Shown one piece after another: positions 44,964 to 54,128 of a stretch of 64,000 nucleotides of DNA (position 1 is its first letter; each line of letters begins with the position of its first letter). This stretch comes from Bacillus alkalicellulosilyticus (GTDB lineage Bacteria > Bacillota > Bacilli > Bacillales > Bacillaceae_F): positions 989,210-1,053,209 of the forward strand of contig NZ_KV917381.1 in NCBI RefSeq assembly GCF_002019795.1, written 5' to 3'. The notes beneath the pieces were generated by a model. It did not search any database and had not been told where the DNA came from. It worked only from the letters and a program-made list of their open reading frames with translations. The translations under genes were made by a program, and so were the position numbers.

Positions 44964-47900
44964 ATGTCAATATTGAAATTCTTATTAAAGCGAAAATTAC
45001 TGGTTGGATTGGTCGTTGTCCTCATTTTTATCATTGGATTGTATGCCACGACTCAATTGGACCAAGAGTTAATGCCTCCAGTCACGTTTGATGGAGCAGT
45101 GGTCGAAGTAGATGCCGGTGATATGGCAACATTAGATGTTGAAGAAAGAGTTACGAAACCAATTGAGCAAGTGTTACAAAATATTGATGGTGTTACATCG
45201 GTACAATCGATATCCAGTATTGGAAATAGTTCAATGACAATTGAGATGGAGGAAGGAAGAGGAGATGAAGTATTTAAGGATGTCGAAAGCTCTGTTAAAG
45301 GCTTAGAGTCTCAGCTTCCTGGAGTGAAAAGCATCATGGCTTTTCAATACTCGATGAGTGGCGGTTATGAGTTTTTCATGGATATCTCAAATGGAAGTCA
45401 AGAAGAGATGTCCGCATTTGCTCGCGATGTGGTTGAGAGTCGTCTAGAAGCATTACCTGAAGTTCGTGATGTTGATTTAGTTGGATTAGAGGAAAAAGAA
45501 GTCATTATCAAACTAAAAGAAGATAAATTAACCGAATATGCCATCGACCCTGCACAAATCATTGGTGCCATGCAGCAAGCCAATATGGATGTGTCGGTGG
45601 GGCAATTATCTGGTGAAGACCAAAACCCAACGATTCGTTGGAACACGTCGTTTGAAACTGTTGAAGACATTAAGAACGTTACAATTCCGACAATGGAAGG
45701 AATTAAGAAAATCTCAGATATTGCGACAGTTACAGAACAGACAAGCGAGCTTTCATCAGGGGTTTGGAAAAATGGGAGTCAGGATTTTATTTTAGTTCAA
45801 ATCGGTCGAGTGTCTACCTATACGCAAGTCGATATGGCAAAAGCAGTAAGAGCCGAAGTTGAAAAGATTAGAGAAGAAGGGTTAGTATCTGGCTTTGAAT
45901 TTGAGGAAATTGTGACGCAAGCAGACTATGTGTCGGACTCAATTGAAGGTGTCTCTCAAAACGTATTAATTGGTGGAGTGTTAGCCATCCTTGTCCTCTT
46001 ACTTTTTTTACGTAATCTTCGAGCGACCGTAATCATTGGTTTATCTATTCCGCTATCGATTTTATTAACATTTACCGGTATGTGGTATTTTGAATATAGC
46101 TTTAACATGCTAAGCCTAATTGCCCTTGGGTTAGGGATAGGGATGATGGTTGATGCATCAATTGTTATTTTAGAATCGATATATCGCAAGAAAGAACAGG
46201 GCTATGAGAATTTAGAGTCTGTGTTACAAGGAGTAAAAGAAGTAGCAACAGCAGTATTTGCGTCGATGCTTACTACAATTGTTGTGTTCTTACCGATTGG
46301 AATTCTTGGTGGAGAAGCCGGGAAATTCATGATTATATTATCTGTCGTTGTGTGTGTGACGCTAATTAGTTCTGTCATCGTATCATTTACACTTATCCCG
46401 ACACTATCTGAAAACTTCTTAAAGTTAAGTGCTAAAGCGAAAAACCGTAAAGAAGGAAAAGTGAGTAAAGGCTATGGTGGACTTGTTAGCTGGATAGGAA
46501 AGAAGAAACGAAATCGTTATAGTGTTATTTTGAGTTTTCTCGTCATTTTTATCGTCAGTGTCGCGGTGTTAGCTCCAAAAGTTCCAATGACGTTAATGCC
46601 AGATGTGTTAAATCGCTATGCAGAGGTTGGGATTATGCTTGAAAGTGGAGTGACGCCAGCCCAAAGACAAGAAATTGCGATTGAGGTTAATGAGCGATTA
46701 GAAACGGTACCTGATGTCACAAATAATTTTGTACTTGATATGGTTGGTACTATGTATGTGATCATTAATATGGCACCTGAAGAGGAAGCAACCATTGACC
46801 AAAAAGAAGTAAATGAAAAAATCTTAGCGACGTTACTTGAGTTAGAGGAAACGCATCCTGTTGATAGTGTGAATACAGCAATGAATATGGGGGGCGGTAG
46901 TCCAATTCAAATTCAAGTTGCCGGTGACGATTTAGAACAACTGTCTCTTCTTTCAGAAGAGGTAAGTCAAGAATTAGCCTCTATTGATGGAATTATCGGG
47001 GTGAAAAATCCTGCTGAAAAACAAATTACAGAGCAGCAAATTGTATTAAAAGAAAAAGCGATTAAAGATGCTAATCTAACACCAACACAGTTATATGGTG
47101 TAATGGAATCGTATTTTACAAACGTTCCTGTAGGACAGATGGTTTCTGAAAACACCGTACCGATAGTTGTAACAAATGATATTGATATCACAAAAAAATC
47201 AGATTTCCTTGAGCGAAAAGTAATGACTCCTTCAGGAGAGGAGGAGAAGCTATCAAAGTATGTTGAGTTAAAAGAAGTGCAAGCTCCAACTGAAATTAAC
47301 CGCAAAGATGGTGACCGCTATGTGACCATTTCAGCAAATATCGAAGGAAGAGATTTAGGAGCAATTAATCGAGATATCCAAAGCATGTTAAATGACTTTG
47401 ACTCTCCTGCGGGGTATTCGGTCTCAACAGCTGGTGATTTAGAAGCACAGCAAAAAGCTGCGATGGAAATGGTGATGGTATTAGGAATTGCTTTATTCTT
47501 AGTGTATGTTGTGATGGCTGTTCAATTTAACAGTTTAAAGCATCCGATTATTGTTATGTCAGTCATTCCATTAACGGTAACAGGTGTGATTTTAGGATTG
47601 TTACTTACGCAACGCGAATTAAGTATTATGTCAGGTATGGGTGTTATCATGCTCATTGGTATCGTGTTGAACAATGCTATTCTACTGATAGACCGTACGA
47701 ACCAATTGCGTAAAGAAGACATGGATGTTGCTTCTGCGGTAGTTGAAGCAGGTAAAAACAGACTACGTCCCATCTTTATGACGACGTTAACGACAGTTGG
47801 AGGAATGCTTCCGCTCGCGATTTCAACAGGGGCGGCAAGTAATTACCAAGCTCCACTTGCAACCGTCGTTATCTCCGGTCTTTTGTTTGCGACACTAATT

Positions 47901-48032
47901 ACACTTGTCATCATACCGTCAGTCTATCTGTTGTTTGAAGATATCTCTCGGGGATTAGGAAAGATAAAAGGGTTATTTAAAAGAAAGAAAAAGATTCAAG
48001 AAGTGGATTCAGAGGTAGAAATACAACAATAG
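44964..48032 (+). CDS. swrC: RND-family efflux transporter (SwrC/YerP-like)
   Basis: 1022-residue RND transporter with twelve membrane segments and two large extracellular loops (about 35-330 and 560-830). The N-terminus (LKRKLLVGLVVVLIFIIGLY) and motif GIGMMVDASIVILE in the fourth helix region, whose Asp belongs to the proton relay, are typical. Gram-positive homologues such as SwrC export amphiphiles including surfactin. No periplasmic adaptor or outer-membrane partner is present, as expected for a Gram-positive. CGGAGGAA precedes the ATG. Confidence 0.9.
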   Translation: MSILKFLLKRKLLVGLVVVLIFIIGLYATTQLDQELMPPVTFDGAVVEVDAGDMATLDVEERVTKPIEQVLQNIDGVTSVQSISSIGNSSMTIEMEEGRGDEVFKDVESSVKGLESQLPGVKSIMAFQYSMSGGYEFFMDISNGSQEEMSAFARDVVESRLEALPEVRDVDLVGLEEKEVIIKLKEDKLTEYAIDPAQIIGAMQQANMDVSVGQLSGEDQNPTIRWNTSFETVEDIKNVTIPTMEGIKKISDIATVTEQTSELSSGVWKNGSQDFILVQIGRVSTYTQVDMAKAVRAEVEKIREEGLVSGFEFEEIVTQADYVSDSIEGVSQNVLIGGVLAILVLLLFLRNLRATVIIGLSIPLSILLTFTGMWYFEYSFNMLSLIALGLGIGMMVDASIVILESIYRKKEQGYENLESVLQGVKEVATAVFASMLTTIVVFLPIGILGGEAGKFMIILSVVVCVTLISSVIVSFTLIPTLSENFLKLSAKAKNRKEGKVSKGYGGLVSWIGKKKRNRYSVILSFLVIFIVSVAVLAPKVPMTLMPDVLNRYAEVGIMLESGVTPAQRQEIAIEVNERLETVPDVTNNFVLDMVGTMYVIINMAPEEEATIDQKEVNEKILATLLELEETHPVDSVNTAMNMGGGSPIQIQVAGDDLEQLSLLSEEVSQELASIDGIIGVKNPAEKQITEQQIVLKEKAIKDANLTPTQLYGVMESYFTNVPVGQMVSENTVPIVVTNDIDITKKSDFLERKVMTPSGEEEKLSKYVELKEVQAPTEINRKDGDRYVTISANIEGRDLGAINRDIQSMLNDFDSPAGYSVSTAGDLEAQQKAAMEMVMVLGIALFLVYVVMAVQFNSLKHPIIVMSVIPLTVTGVILGLLLTQRELSIMSGMGVIMLIGIVLNNAILLIDRTNQLRKEDMDVASAVVEAGKNRLRPIFMTTLTTVGGMLPLAISTGAASNYQAPLATVVISGLLFATLITLVIIPSVYLLFEDISRGLGKIKGLFKRKKKIQEVDSEVEIQQ

Positions 48033-48038
48033 GATTGG

Positions 48039-48077
48039 AACGCTTGGGTAGCTCATTAGCTAGTCAAGCGTTTTTCT
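48039..48077 (+). terminator. Terminator of RND gene
   Basis: AACGCTTG / CAAGCGTT with an 18-base loop, then five T. Confidence 0.75.
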
Positions 48078-48108
48078 TTCAACAACGATGCAAGAACTGA
48101 GAATAGAA

Positions 48109-48445
48109 GTCTTCATAGGGTTGATGAAGACCAAAAGGAATCGTGAACCGTTGTAAAGTGGTCTTCATAGGGTTGATGAAGACCAAAAGGAATCGTGACC
48201 CGGAGTAAAGTGGTCTTCATAAGGTTGATGAAGACCAAAAGGAATCGTGATCCGGAGTAAAGTGGTCTTCATAAGGTTGATGAAGACCAAAAGGAATCGT
48301 GACCCGGAGTAAAGTGGTCTTCATAAGGTTGATGAAGACCAGAAGGAATCGTGACCCGGAGTAAAGTGGTCTTCATAAGGTTGATGAAGACCAAAAGGAA
48401 TCGTAAACCGGAGTAAAATGGTCCTCATAAGGTTGATGAACACAA
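48109..48445. repeat. Seven-copy tandem array of a 52-bp hairpin repeat
   Basis: GTCTTCAT recurs at 48109, 48161, 48213, 48265, 48317, 48369 and (as GTCCTCAT) 48421, exactly 52 bp apart. Each unit carries the palindrome GGTCTTCAT-AAGGTTG-ATGAAGACC and a spacer with AATCGTGACCC, which resembles AATCGTGCCC of the first array. It lies between convergent genes (RND and dps). Confidence 0.93.
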
Positions 48446-48477
48446 AACAAGTAACATGATTAACAAAAATACAAAGA

Positions 48478-48511
48478 GGAGAGTCAAAAGAAAAAATCCT
48501 TTTGACTCTCC
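48478..48511. terminator. Bidirectional terminator at dps 3' end
   Basis: GGAGAGTCAAAAG / CTTTTGACTCTCC-type arms (one base offset) with an A-rich loop; belongs to the window's long-hairpin family. Confidence 0.75.
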
Positions 48512-48518
48512 CGAAACA

Positions 48519-48959
48519 TTATTTCAAAAATGAGCGGAGCATCCAGTTGTGTTTTTCAAGTGATTGGTGAATCGCTAGGAGCATGTCCGCTGTCGTTTCA
48601 TCACCTAACGAGTCAGCAGATTCCATTCCTTCTTTTAACTCATCAATTAATATATTAAAATCCTTTACGATGTTAGACACCATATCATCGGCAGATTCAT
48701 TTGAATTGGCTTCTTGAACAGATGCTGTTTCAAGAAATTCTTTCATTGTGGCGACAGGTGCCCCTTTTAAAGCCAACAGTCGTTCTGCTAACTCATCAAT
48801 GTGAAGAGCAGCTTCAGTATAAAGCTCTTCAAACTTAGCATGTAACGTAAAGAATTGAGGACCTTTTACGAACCAATGGTAATTGTGGAGCTTAATAAAT
48901 AACACGCTCCAATTGGCAATTTGTTTGTTTAGAATCGTAGAAACCTTTTCTTGAGACAT
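48519..48959 (-). CDS. dps: Dps/ferritin-like DNA-protecting protein
   Basis: 146-residue Dps protein that stores iron and shields DNA from oxidants. Ferroxidase-site residues are seen in [21 protein letters not shown] and [15 protein letters not shown]. The start is the ATG at 48959, eight bases after AAAGGATG; the ATG at 48968 lies in the ribosome site itself. Transcribed alone; no PerR box was recognised upstream. Confidence 0.93.
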   Translation of the reverse strand: MSQEKVSTILNKQIANWSVLFIKLHNYHWFVKGPQFFTLHAKFEELYTEAALHIDELAERLLALKGAPVATMKEFLETASVQEANSNESADDMVSNIVKDFNILIDELKEGMESADSLGDETTADMLLAIHQSLEKHNWMLRSFLK

Positions 48960-49053
48960 TCTTCTCATCCTTTCACGAAAATCATTCTACGATATATTTT
49001 CCCTAACCTGATAAGATTAAACATACACCGTGGAACATTTTAGGAATGAATGA

Positions 49054-49728
49054 TTAACGAATGATACTTATTTCCGCAGATCCGCCGTGAACATCAGTGA
49101 ACATTTTGACTATTGATTCAAGCATGGCTTCTGTTTTATCGGGTGTTAAGCTGGCGTTACAATAAACCAAGTGTAGCGCATTTTTTGTTTTCTCTGTTAT
49201 AATAGTACGCTTAGAGTCAACAACAGGACTACCAAATGGATCAATGGCATCAGCAGAAATAAGCTTATGTTCTGCATCATTATCCCGGCCATTAATCCCA
49301 AGATAACTTTCATTTTCTTTTCCAAGCCGAAGCTCTACATCTCCTTCAATCATATCTAAGTCATAGATTCCTAAGGGGATTTGATACTGTATAGAAAAGA
49401 AATTGTTTAAGTCAACAGCAGAGTTTATTGGATTAAATAATTGCCCCTTTTTGATCCGGCGCAACAAGGCTTCGGAAGAGGGACGATACCGTGATGTGTC
49501 GATGCCGAGTTTTTTGAGAATCGAGCGGGTTTCGCTTATACTTGGAATATCGCCAATGTCTTGGTTTTCCAATGAGATTTGTAATTCTTCTTGGTAAAAA
49601 CGCAAACGACCTTTTAACATTTGTGGCGAGTCGCTCACGGTAATATTTTGATATGTAATGACACCTAATTGAAACTGTGGGACAACCTCTTTAATGGTTT
49701 TAGCGATAGTAACTGATAATTTTTGCAT
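49054..49728 (-). CDS. B3/4 domain protein (PheT-like editing domain)
   Basis: 224-residue soluble protein with the B3/B4 domain known from phenylalanyl-tRNA synthetase beta chains (COG3382). The core is RPSSEALLRRI and NPINSAVDLNNFFS, then LGIYDLDMI. Stand-alone proteins of this kind may edit misacylated tRNA; not proven for this one. The start is the ATG at 49728, just after GAGGTG; GTG 49737 overlaps that site. Confidence 0.8.
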   Translation of the reverse strand: MQKLSVTIAKTIKEVVPQFQLGVITYQNITVSDSPQMLKGRLRFYQEELQISLENQDIGDIPSISETRSILKKLGIDTSRYRPSSEALLRRIKKGQLFNPINSAVDLNNFFSIQYQIPLGIYDLDMIEGDVELRLGKENESYLGINGRDNDAEHKLISADAIDPFGSPVVDSKRTIITEKTKNALHLVYCNASLTPDKTEAMLESIVKMFTDVHGGSAEISIIR

Positions 49729-49807
49729 AATTCGCACCTCATTTTATAGATAAGTAAGCCTAGTTTACCATATAAAATATTAATTTTTATAGGAAAGGGG
49801 GAGGACA

Positions 49808-50941
49808 ATGTCATATGCCCAATTAAAAGCGGAAGTTCTTGCATATAGTAAAAGTGTCGGAATAGATAAAGTGAAATTTACCAGTGCGGACCCATTTACA
49901 ACATTAAAGGAACGGTTAATTACACAACAACAATTAGGCTATCAATCGGGATTCGAGGAACCAGATATAGAAAAAAGGGTATCTCCAGTCAAAGTTTTGC
50001 CCGAAGCCAAATCTATAATTGCGATTGCCCTAGCGTATCCATCAAAAATGAAAAATGCTCCCAAAAGTACAAAAGACGAACGCCGAGGTATTTTTTGTCG
50101 AGCATCATGGGGAACAGATTATCATGTCATTTTAAAAGAAAAATTAGCTAAAATTGAGCAGTTTATTTCAGAACGTGTCCCTGATGCGAGATTTAAGTCG
50201 ATGGTAGACACGGGAGAGTTATCAGACCGAGCGGTAGCTGAAAGAGCGGGTATTGGCTGGAGTGGAAAGAACTGTGCAATCATTACGCCAGAATTTGGGA
50301 GCTATGTGTATTTGGGGGAAATGATTACTACGATTCCTTTCCCTCCAGATGAACCGATTACTGAGCAATGTGGCAATTGTACGAAATGTATCGATGCATG
50401 TCCAACAGGGGCCCTTGTTCAGGGAGGTCAATTAAATTCAGGAGCATGTATTGCCTATCTGACTCAAACAAAAGGTTTTTTACCTGAGCCCTATCGAAAA
50501 AAGTTAGGGAACCGCTTATATGGCTGTGATACGTGTCAACAGGTTTGCCCAGAAAATAAAGGCAAGGATTATCATCGACATGGCGACATGGAGCCTGATC
50601 CTGAAATCGCAAAACCAAAGCTTATCCCACTTCTCACAATAAATAATAGGGAATTTAAAGAGAAGTTTGGGCATATATCTGGTTCGTGGAGAGGCAAAAA
50701 ACCGATTCAACGAAATGCGATTATCGCTTTAGCACACTATAAGGATAAGAATGCACTTCCCGTTTTAGCTACACTCATTGAAAAAGACCCACGCCCTGTC
50801 ATTCGAGGAACGGCAGCTTGGGCCATTGGTAAAATAGGAGGAGCATCAGAGCTAGAGTTACTTTGCAAAGCTAAAGAGAAAGAAACAGACCTGGAAGTAG
50901 TGGCCGAATTAGAAAAAGCGATAAACTTTTTAAAAGAATAG
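49808..50941 (+). CDS. queG: Epoxyqueuosine reductase
   Basis: 377-residue QueG that converts epoxyqueuosine to queuosine in tRNA. Two [4Fe-4S] clusters are seen in CGNCTKCIDACPTGAL and CDTCQQVCPEN. The conserved Asp of the active site lies in VDTGELSDRAVAERAG. The C-terminal HEAT-like region (about 295-377) is present as in long-form QueG. GGGGGAGG precedes the ATG. The ogt gene follows by 76 bases and may be co-transcribed. Confidence 0.95.
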   Translation: MSYAQLKAEVLAYSKSVGIDKVKFTSADPFTTLKERLITQQQLGYQSGFEEPDIEKRVSPVKVLPEAKSIIAIALAYPSKMKNAPKSTKDERRGIFCRASWGTDYHVILKEKLAKIEQFISERVPDARFKSMVDTGELSDRAVAERAGIGWSGKNCAIITPEFGSYVYLGEMITTIPFPPDEPITEQCGNCTKCIDACPTGALVQGGQLNSGACIAYLTQTKGFLPEPYRKKLGNRLYGCDTCQQVCPENKGKDYHRHGDMEPDPEIAKPKLIPLLTINNREFKEKFGHISGSWRGKKPIQRNAIIALAHYKDKNALPVLATLIEKDPRPVIRGTAAWAIGKIGGASELELLCKAKEKETDLEVVAELEKAINFLKE

Positions 50942-51017
50942 GCTTATTGATACTTGGCAAGCAGGAAACCTATTCAGTATGATAAATATAAGACTTGAGT
51001 TGGAAGGAAGGGATATT

Positions 51018-51548
51018 ATGTCGACTCAGTCAAATCTATTCTATGATGAAATCGATAGTATACTTGGACCAATTACATTATTAGCAACAAGCCAAGGACT
51101 ATGCAATCTTCATTTTGGGATGGTTGAAAACAGTTTACCTACGTTAAAGGCATGGTTAAAAAAGCATGGAATCAAAGGGGAATTACAACGAGATTGCGAC
51201 CAGTTAAGGCCTATCGTTGAGCAACTACACGAATATTTTTCAGGACAAAGGGCTTCGTTTACAATCCCACTGGACTTATTCGGTACTCCATTTCAAAAGT
51301 GCGTCTGGAATGCGTTAACAGAGATAGGGTATGGTGAAACCCGAACGTATAAGGAAATCGCACAAGAAATAGGAGCTCCAAAAGCAGTTCGTGCGGTAGG
51401 AGGAGCAAACAATCAAAATCCAATTCCGATTATCATCCCGTGCCACAGGGTAATTGGAAGCAATGGAGCCATGGTTGGTTATGGCGGAGGATTAAAAAAG
51501 AAAGAAACCTTACTTCAAATCGAAGGTGTCATCGAAAAAATCTCGTAA
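51018..51548 (+). CDS. ogt: Methylated-DNA--protein-cysteine methyltransferase
   Basis: 176-residue suicide enzyme that removes methyl groups from O6-methylguanine. The active-site IIIPCHRVIG and the helix-turn-helix (GYGETRTYKEIAQEIG) with arginine finger AVRAVGGANN are intact. The start is the ATG at 51018 with GGAAGGAAGG; an earlier in-frame start (50979) has no site. Terminator follows. Confidence 0.95.
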   Translation: MSTQSNLFYDEIDSILGPITLLATSQGLCNLHFGMVENSLPTLKAWLKKHGIKGELQRDCDQLRPIVEQLHEYFSGQRASFTIPLDLFGTPFQKCVWNALTEIGYGETRTYKEIAQEIGAPKAVRAVGGANNQNPIPIIIPCHRVIGSNGAMVGYGGGLKKKETLLQIEGVIEKIS

Positions 51549-51558
51549 TGTGATGTAA

Positions 51559-51582
51559 AACTCAGCCTAGCTGAGTTTTTTG
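51559..51582 (+). terminator. Terminator of ogt
   Basis: AACTCAGC / GCTGAGTT around CTA, then T-run. Confidence 0.88.
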
Positions 51583-51611
51583 TTTTGGCTCGAGGTAATT
51601 TTTGTCGTAAA

Positions 51612-51800
51612 GGACACACGATGCGCTATTTTCGTAAAAAGACTGTTATTTCAAGTGTATCGGACACAGGAGCCCTTATTTTCCTGAAAAGAGGGGGATG
51701 TAGCCTGTTTTTTTCAAAAAAAGGCTCTGGTGTCCGTTACATTAAACATTTCTTAAAAATCCATAGAATAAGGAACCTCATGTCCGTTGGGGAACGTATC
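51612..51800. repeat. Degenerate 50-bp repeats forming nested inverted repeats
   Basis: GGACAC recurs at 51612 and 51662, and its complement TGTCCG at 51731 and 51781, each 50 bp apart. CGGACACAGGAGCC (51661) pairs with GGCTCTGGTGTCCG (51723) with few mismatches, and less well with the outer pair. No real gene is seen between ogt and the amidase gene (330 bases). Confidence 0.6.
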
Positions 51801-51878
51801 CGCTTTCTTTATTCATGTTTTGGACGGTTTGTTCATATATCTTAAATAATGTCATCCGTAGTCATAAAGGGGGTCTTT

Positions 51879-52775
51879 ATGGAAAGGTATAGTGAACAAA
51901 TCGAGAGGTTAGCGGAAAAGAGAAATCATTGTTTTATTACTGGTGATGGCGTAGAGGAGGTTTTTGACCGAAGTGAACGTGAATGCTTTGAGCGCAAAAG
52001 AGACCAACTTGCTCACAGAAAAGGAGAAATTGTTAAATCGACAGTAGATGGAAGGATCTTAAGACAACAAACAGTTGACCAGACCATTTCCTACGACTAT
52101 GTTATTCATTATCAGCATTTAATAAAGCTTCCGAAACATTTTTACTTAGAAGAAACAATTGAAAAGAGAAGAGCCGACTTTAAAAATGGAAAGCTAATCA
52201 AAGACCGTGCCATTCTCCCTGAACCAGAGAAAATCGAAGAAACATCAATGGACCGGGTTTGGACAAAAGATGTATCGAATGAACGTTTTACGTATAATCG
52301 ACAAGAGGCCGTTAAATATGCTGAACGCTGGTGGAATGATTACAATCCTAAGTACAAAAAATTCAATGATAATTGTACGAATTATATATCCCAATGTGTT
52401 CGAGCGGGCGGGGTACCTATGACCGGCTATCCTAATCGTTCAAAGGGGTGGTGGTTCCGTAATGACAATTGGAGCTATAGCTGGTCTGTAGCTCATGCGT
52501 TTCGCTGGCAACTAAGTGGAGCAACAACCGGTTTAAGAGGTCAAGAAATGTCTGATGCAACCGCTCTTCGCCCAGGTGATGTTATCTGTTATGATTTCAA
52601 TGGAGACGGAAGATGGCAGCACACAACAATTGTTGTAGCTAAGGATGAGAACGGTGAACCGTTAGTCAATGCACAATCAACCAATAGCCGGATGAGGTAT
52701 TGGGCGTATGAAGATTCCACAGCATGGACACCTAAAATACAGTATAAATTTTTCCGTGTATTAGACTCTAATTAG
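51879..52775 (+). CDS. Amidase_6-type putative peptidoglycan hydrolase
   Basis: 298-residue protein. The C-terminal 160 residues have the putative amidase domain (PF12671 type): a Cys in DNCTNYISQCVRAGG, RPGDVICYDFNGDGRWQHTT and a His and Asn downstream, an NlpC/P60-like Cys-His-based layout. The N-terminal half is charged, helical and unrecognised. No signal peptide, so it is either cytoplasmic or released in the mother cell. The start is the ATG at 51879 with AAAGGGGG; earlier frames have no site. Confidence 0.83.
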   Translation: MERYSEQIERLAEKRNHCFITGDGVEEVFDRSERECFERKRDQLAHRKGEIVKSTVDGRILRQQTVDQTISYDYVIHYQHLIKLPKHFYLEETIEKRRADFKNGKLIKDRAILPEPEKIEETSMDRVWTKDVSNERFTYNRQEAVKYAERWWNDYNPKYKKFNDNCTNYISQCVRAGGVPMTGYPNRSKGWWFRNDNWSYSWSVAHAFRWQLSGATTGLRGQEMSDATALRPGDVICYDFNGDGRWQHTTIVVAKDENGEPLVNAQSTNSRMRYWAYEDSTAWTPKIQYKFFRVLDSN

Positions 52776-52803
52776 GAGAGGCCGGGGCTAAAGGTGTTTT
52801 TTT

Positions 52804-52854
52804 AGAGGGCACAGAAAAAGTGAGGTTTACCTTTTTCTGTGCCCTCGTTTTTTT
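52804..52854. terminator. Long terminator hairpin after amidase gene
   Basis: AGAGGGCACAGAAAAAG / CTTTTTCTGTGCCCTC around a 10-base loop, then seven T. Member of the hairpin family. Confidence 0.88.
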
Positions 52855-52937
52855 ACCTTTATATCCCGGCCTTTTTTTCCACTTATCGAATTGTAGTGTA
52901 TAATAACAAAGATGATAAAAAGAACGAGGTGTACAGA

Positions 52938-53411
52938 GTGGGATTACATATTGTTTTATATCAACCTGAAATTCCGGCTAATACGGGAAATATCGCAAGA
53001 ACCTGTGCGGGGACAAATACATCGCTTCATTTAATACGACCTCTAGGCTTTTCAACTGACGATAAAATGCTAAAGCGGGCGGGTTGTGATTACTGGCCAA
53101 ATGTAAAAATTAATTATTATGATTCGTTGGACGAGCTGTTTCAAACGTTTCCGAGTGGTCAATTTTATTTTATTGAAACAGTAGGTACAAAAAATTATAG
53201 TGACTTTGATTACTCAGATGAATCAAAAGATATCTTTTTCGTGTTTGGTAGAGAGACGACTGGATTGCCAATGGATGTGCTAGAAGAGCGGAAAGAAGAT
53301 TGCTTGCGGATACCACAAACTGATAAAGTCCGTTCTTTAAACCTTTCAAACACCGCTGCAATAGTCATCTATGAGGCCATTCGACAGCAACAATTTAAGG
53401 GTTTAATCTAG
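52938..53411 (+). CDS. trmL: tRNA (cytidine/uridine-34-2'-O)-methyltransferase
   Basis: 157-residue SPOUT methyltransferase (CspR/YibK). Trefoil-knot motifs: HIVLYQPEIPANTGNIARTC, FVFGRETTGLP and RIPQTDKVRSLNLSN. It methylates the wobble ribose of tRNA-Leu. The GTG at 52938 is the start, with ACGAGGTG upstream; the length then equals the family norm. The longer frame upstream begins within the terminator. Confidence 0.93.
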   Translation: MGLHIVLYQPEIPANTGNIARTCAGTNTSLHLIRPLGFSTDDKMLKRAGCDYWPNVKINYYDSLDELFQTFPSGQFYFIETVGTKNYSDFDYSDESKDIFFVFGRETTGLPMDVLEERKEDCLRIPQTDKVRSLNLSNTAAIVIYEAIRQQQFKGLI

Positions 53412-53420
53412 TTTAAACAA

Positions 53421-53467
53421 AAAAGCTGACTCGACAGGTAAAAATACCGATTGAGTCAGCTTCTTTT
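53421..53467. terminator. Terminator after trmL
   Basis: AAGCTGACTCGA / (A)TTGAGTCAGCTT with GGTAAAAATACC in the loop, followed by T-rich DNA. Confidence 0.8.
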
Positions 53468-53472
53468 CTCAC

Positions 53473-53562
53473 TTAGTTTTTATGAGATTTTCCTTCGTAT
53501 CCTGCAGTGAAAATAGAAATTAAAAAGGCTGCACAGACACCTAAAATAAGTAATGTACCCAT
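53473..53562 (-). CDS. 29-residue single-pass membrane peptide
   Basis: Small frame encoding MGTLLILGVCAAFLISIF and then TAGYEGKSHKN. One hydrophobic helix and a basic tail, with an excellent AGGAGGTCA site eight bases before the ATG, and the trmL terminator beyond its stop. Such strong translation signals make it a likely real gene, too short for usual gene finders. Similar in style to small subunits or regulators of membrane complexes; no family recognised. Confidence 0.65.
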   Translation of the reverse strand: MGTLLILGVCAAFLISIFTAGYEGKSHKN

Positions 53563-53716
53563 GAGATTGACCTCCTTACGAAAACATATAAGGCAACATA
53601 CCTCTTATTATAATGGATAATTTGGGTGTTGTGAATGTATGTGAGTTATGAATTTTTGAAAAAGTACATGTTTGTGTATAATAGGAAATAAATACAAGAC
53701 AATAGGGGGTATTCAA

Positions 53717-54022
53717 ATGTATGTTGTAATGAATGAGTTACACGTGCCAAAAGAGGCGAAAGCACACCTTTCTGAGAGGTTTGGGAAGAGTGCTGAAAAA
53801 ATGGGAAGTGTACCCGGATGTATTGAGTTTATGTTTTTAAATAATGAAAAGGAAGACGGTAAACAAATTGTATTCACCAAGTGGGAATCCAAGCAAGACT
53901 ATGAAAATTGGTTACATAGTGATGCGTTTAAGCGTGCTCATCAGGAAAAACGTGAATCAAAAGAAAAAGGTCCAACAACGAGCAATGAGCTCAATGCGTA
54001 CGAAGTATTATATCAGTCATAG
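53717..54022 (+). CDS. ABM-domain monooxygenase (HmoA/IsdG-like)
   Basis: 101-residue protein with the antibiotic biosynthesis monooxygenase fold: MYVVMNELHVPKE, CIEFMFLNNEKEDGKQIVFT and the W in KWESKQDYENWL followed by FKRAHQ. Close in size and layout to heme-degrading HmoA/IsdG enzymes, which release iron from heme. No Fur box was found nearby, so the assignment to heme use is tentative. The start is the ATG at 53717 with TAGGGGGT. Confidence 0.8.
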   Translation: MYVVMNELHVPKEAKAHLSERFGKSAEKMGSVPGCIEFMFLNNEKEDGKQIVFTKWESKQDYENWLHSDAFKRAHQEKRESKEKGPTTSNELNAYEVLYQS

Positions 54023-54030
54023 TTTTAAAG

Positions 54031-54076
54031 AAAGTGTGTTCATAACGTGGTTATTGCCCTATTGAACACACTTTTT
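54031..54076 (+). terminator. Terminator of monooxygenase gene
   Basis: AAAGTGTGTTCA / TGAACACACTTTTT with an 18-20-base loop. Confidence 0.8.
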
Positions 54077-54080
54077 ATAA

Positions 54081-54125
54081 AGAGGGCACTGAAAAAGTTC
54101 GGTTTTTACCTTTTACAGTGCCCTC
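54081..54125. terminator. Long hairpin joined to structured element copy 3
   Basis: GAGGGCACTGAAAAAG / CTTTTACAGTGCCCTC-type arms with one bulge. On the minus strand it follows directly after the structured element, as in copy 1. Confidence 0.75.
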
Positions 54126-54128
54126 GAA

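Noticed and set aside
51585-51845. 86-codon frame upstream of the amidase gene
   Set aside because: TTG start without a site, inside the ogt terminator and the inverted-repeat region.
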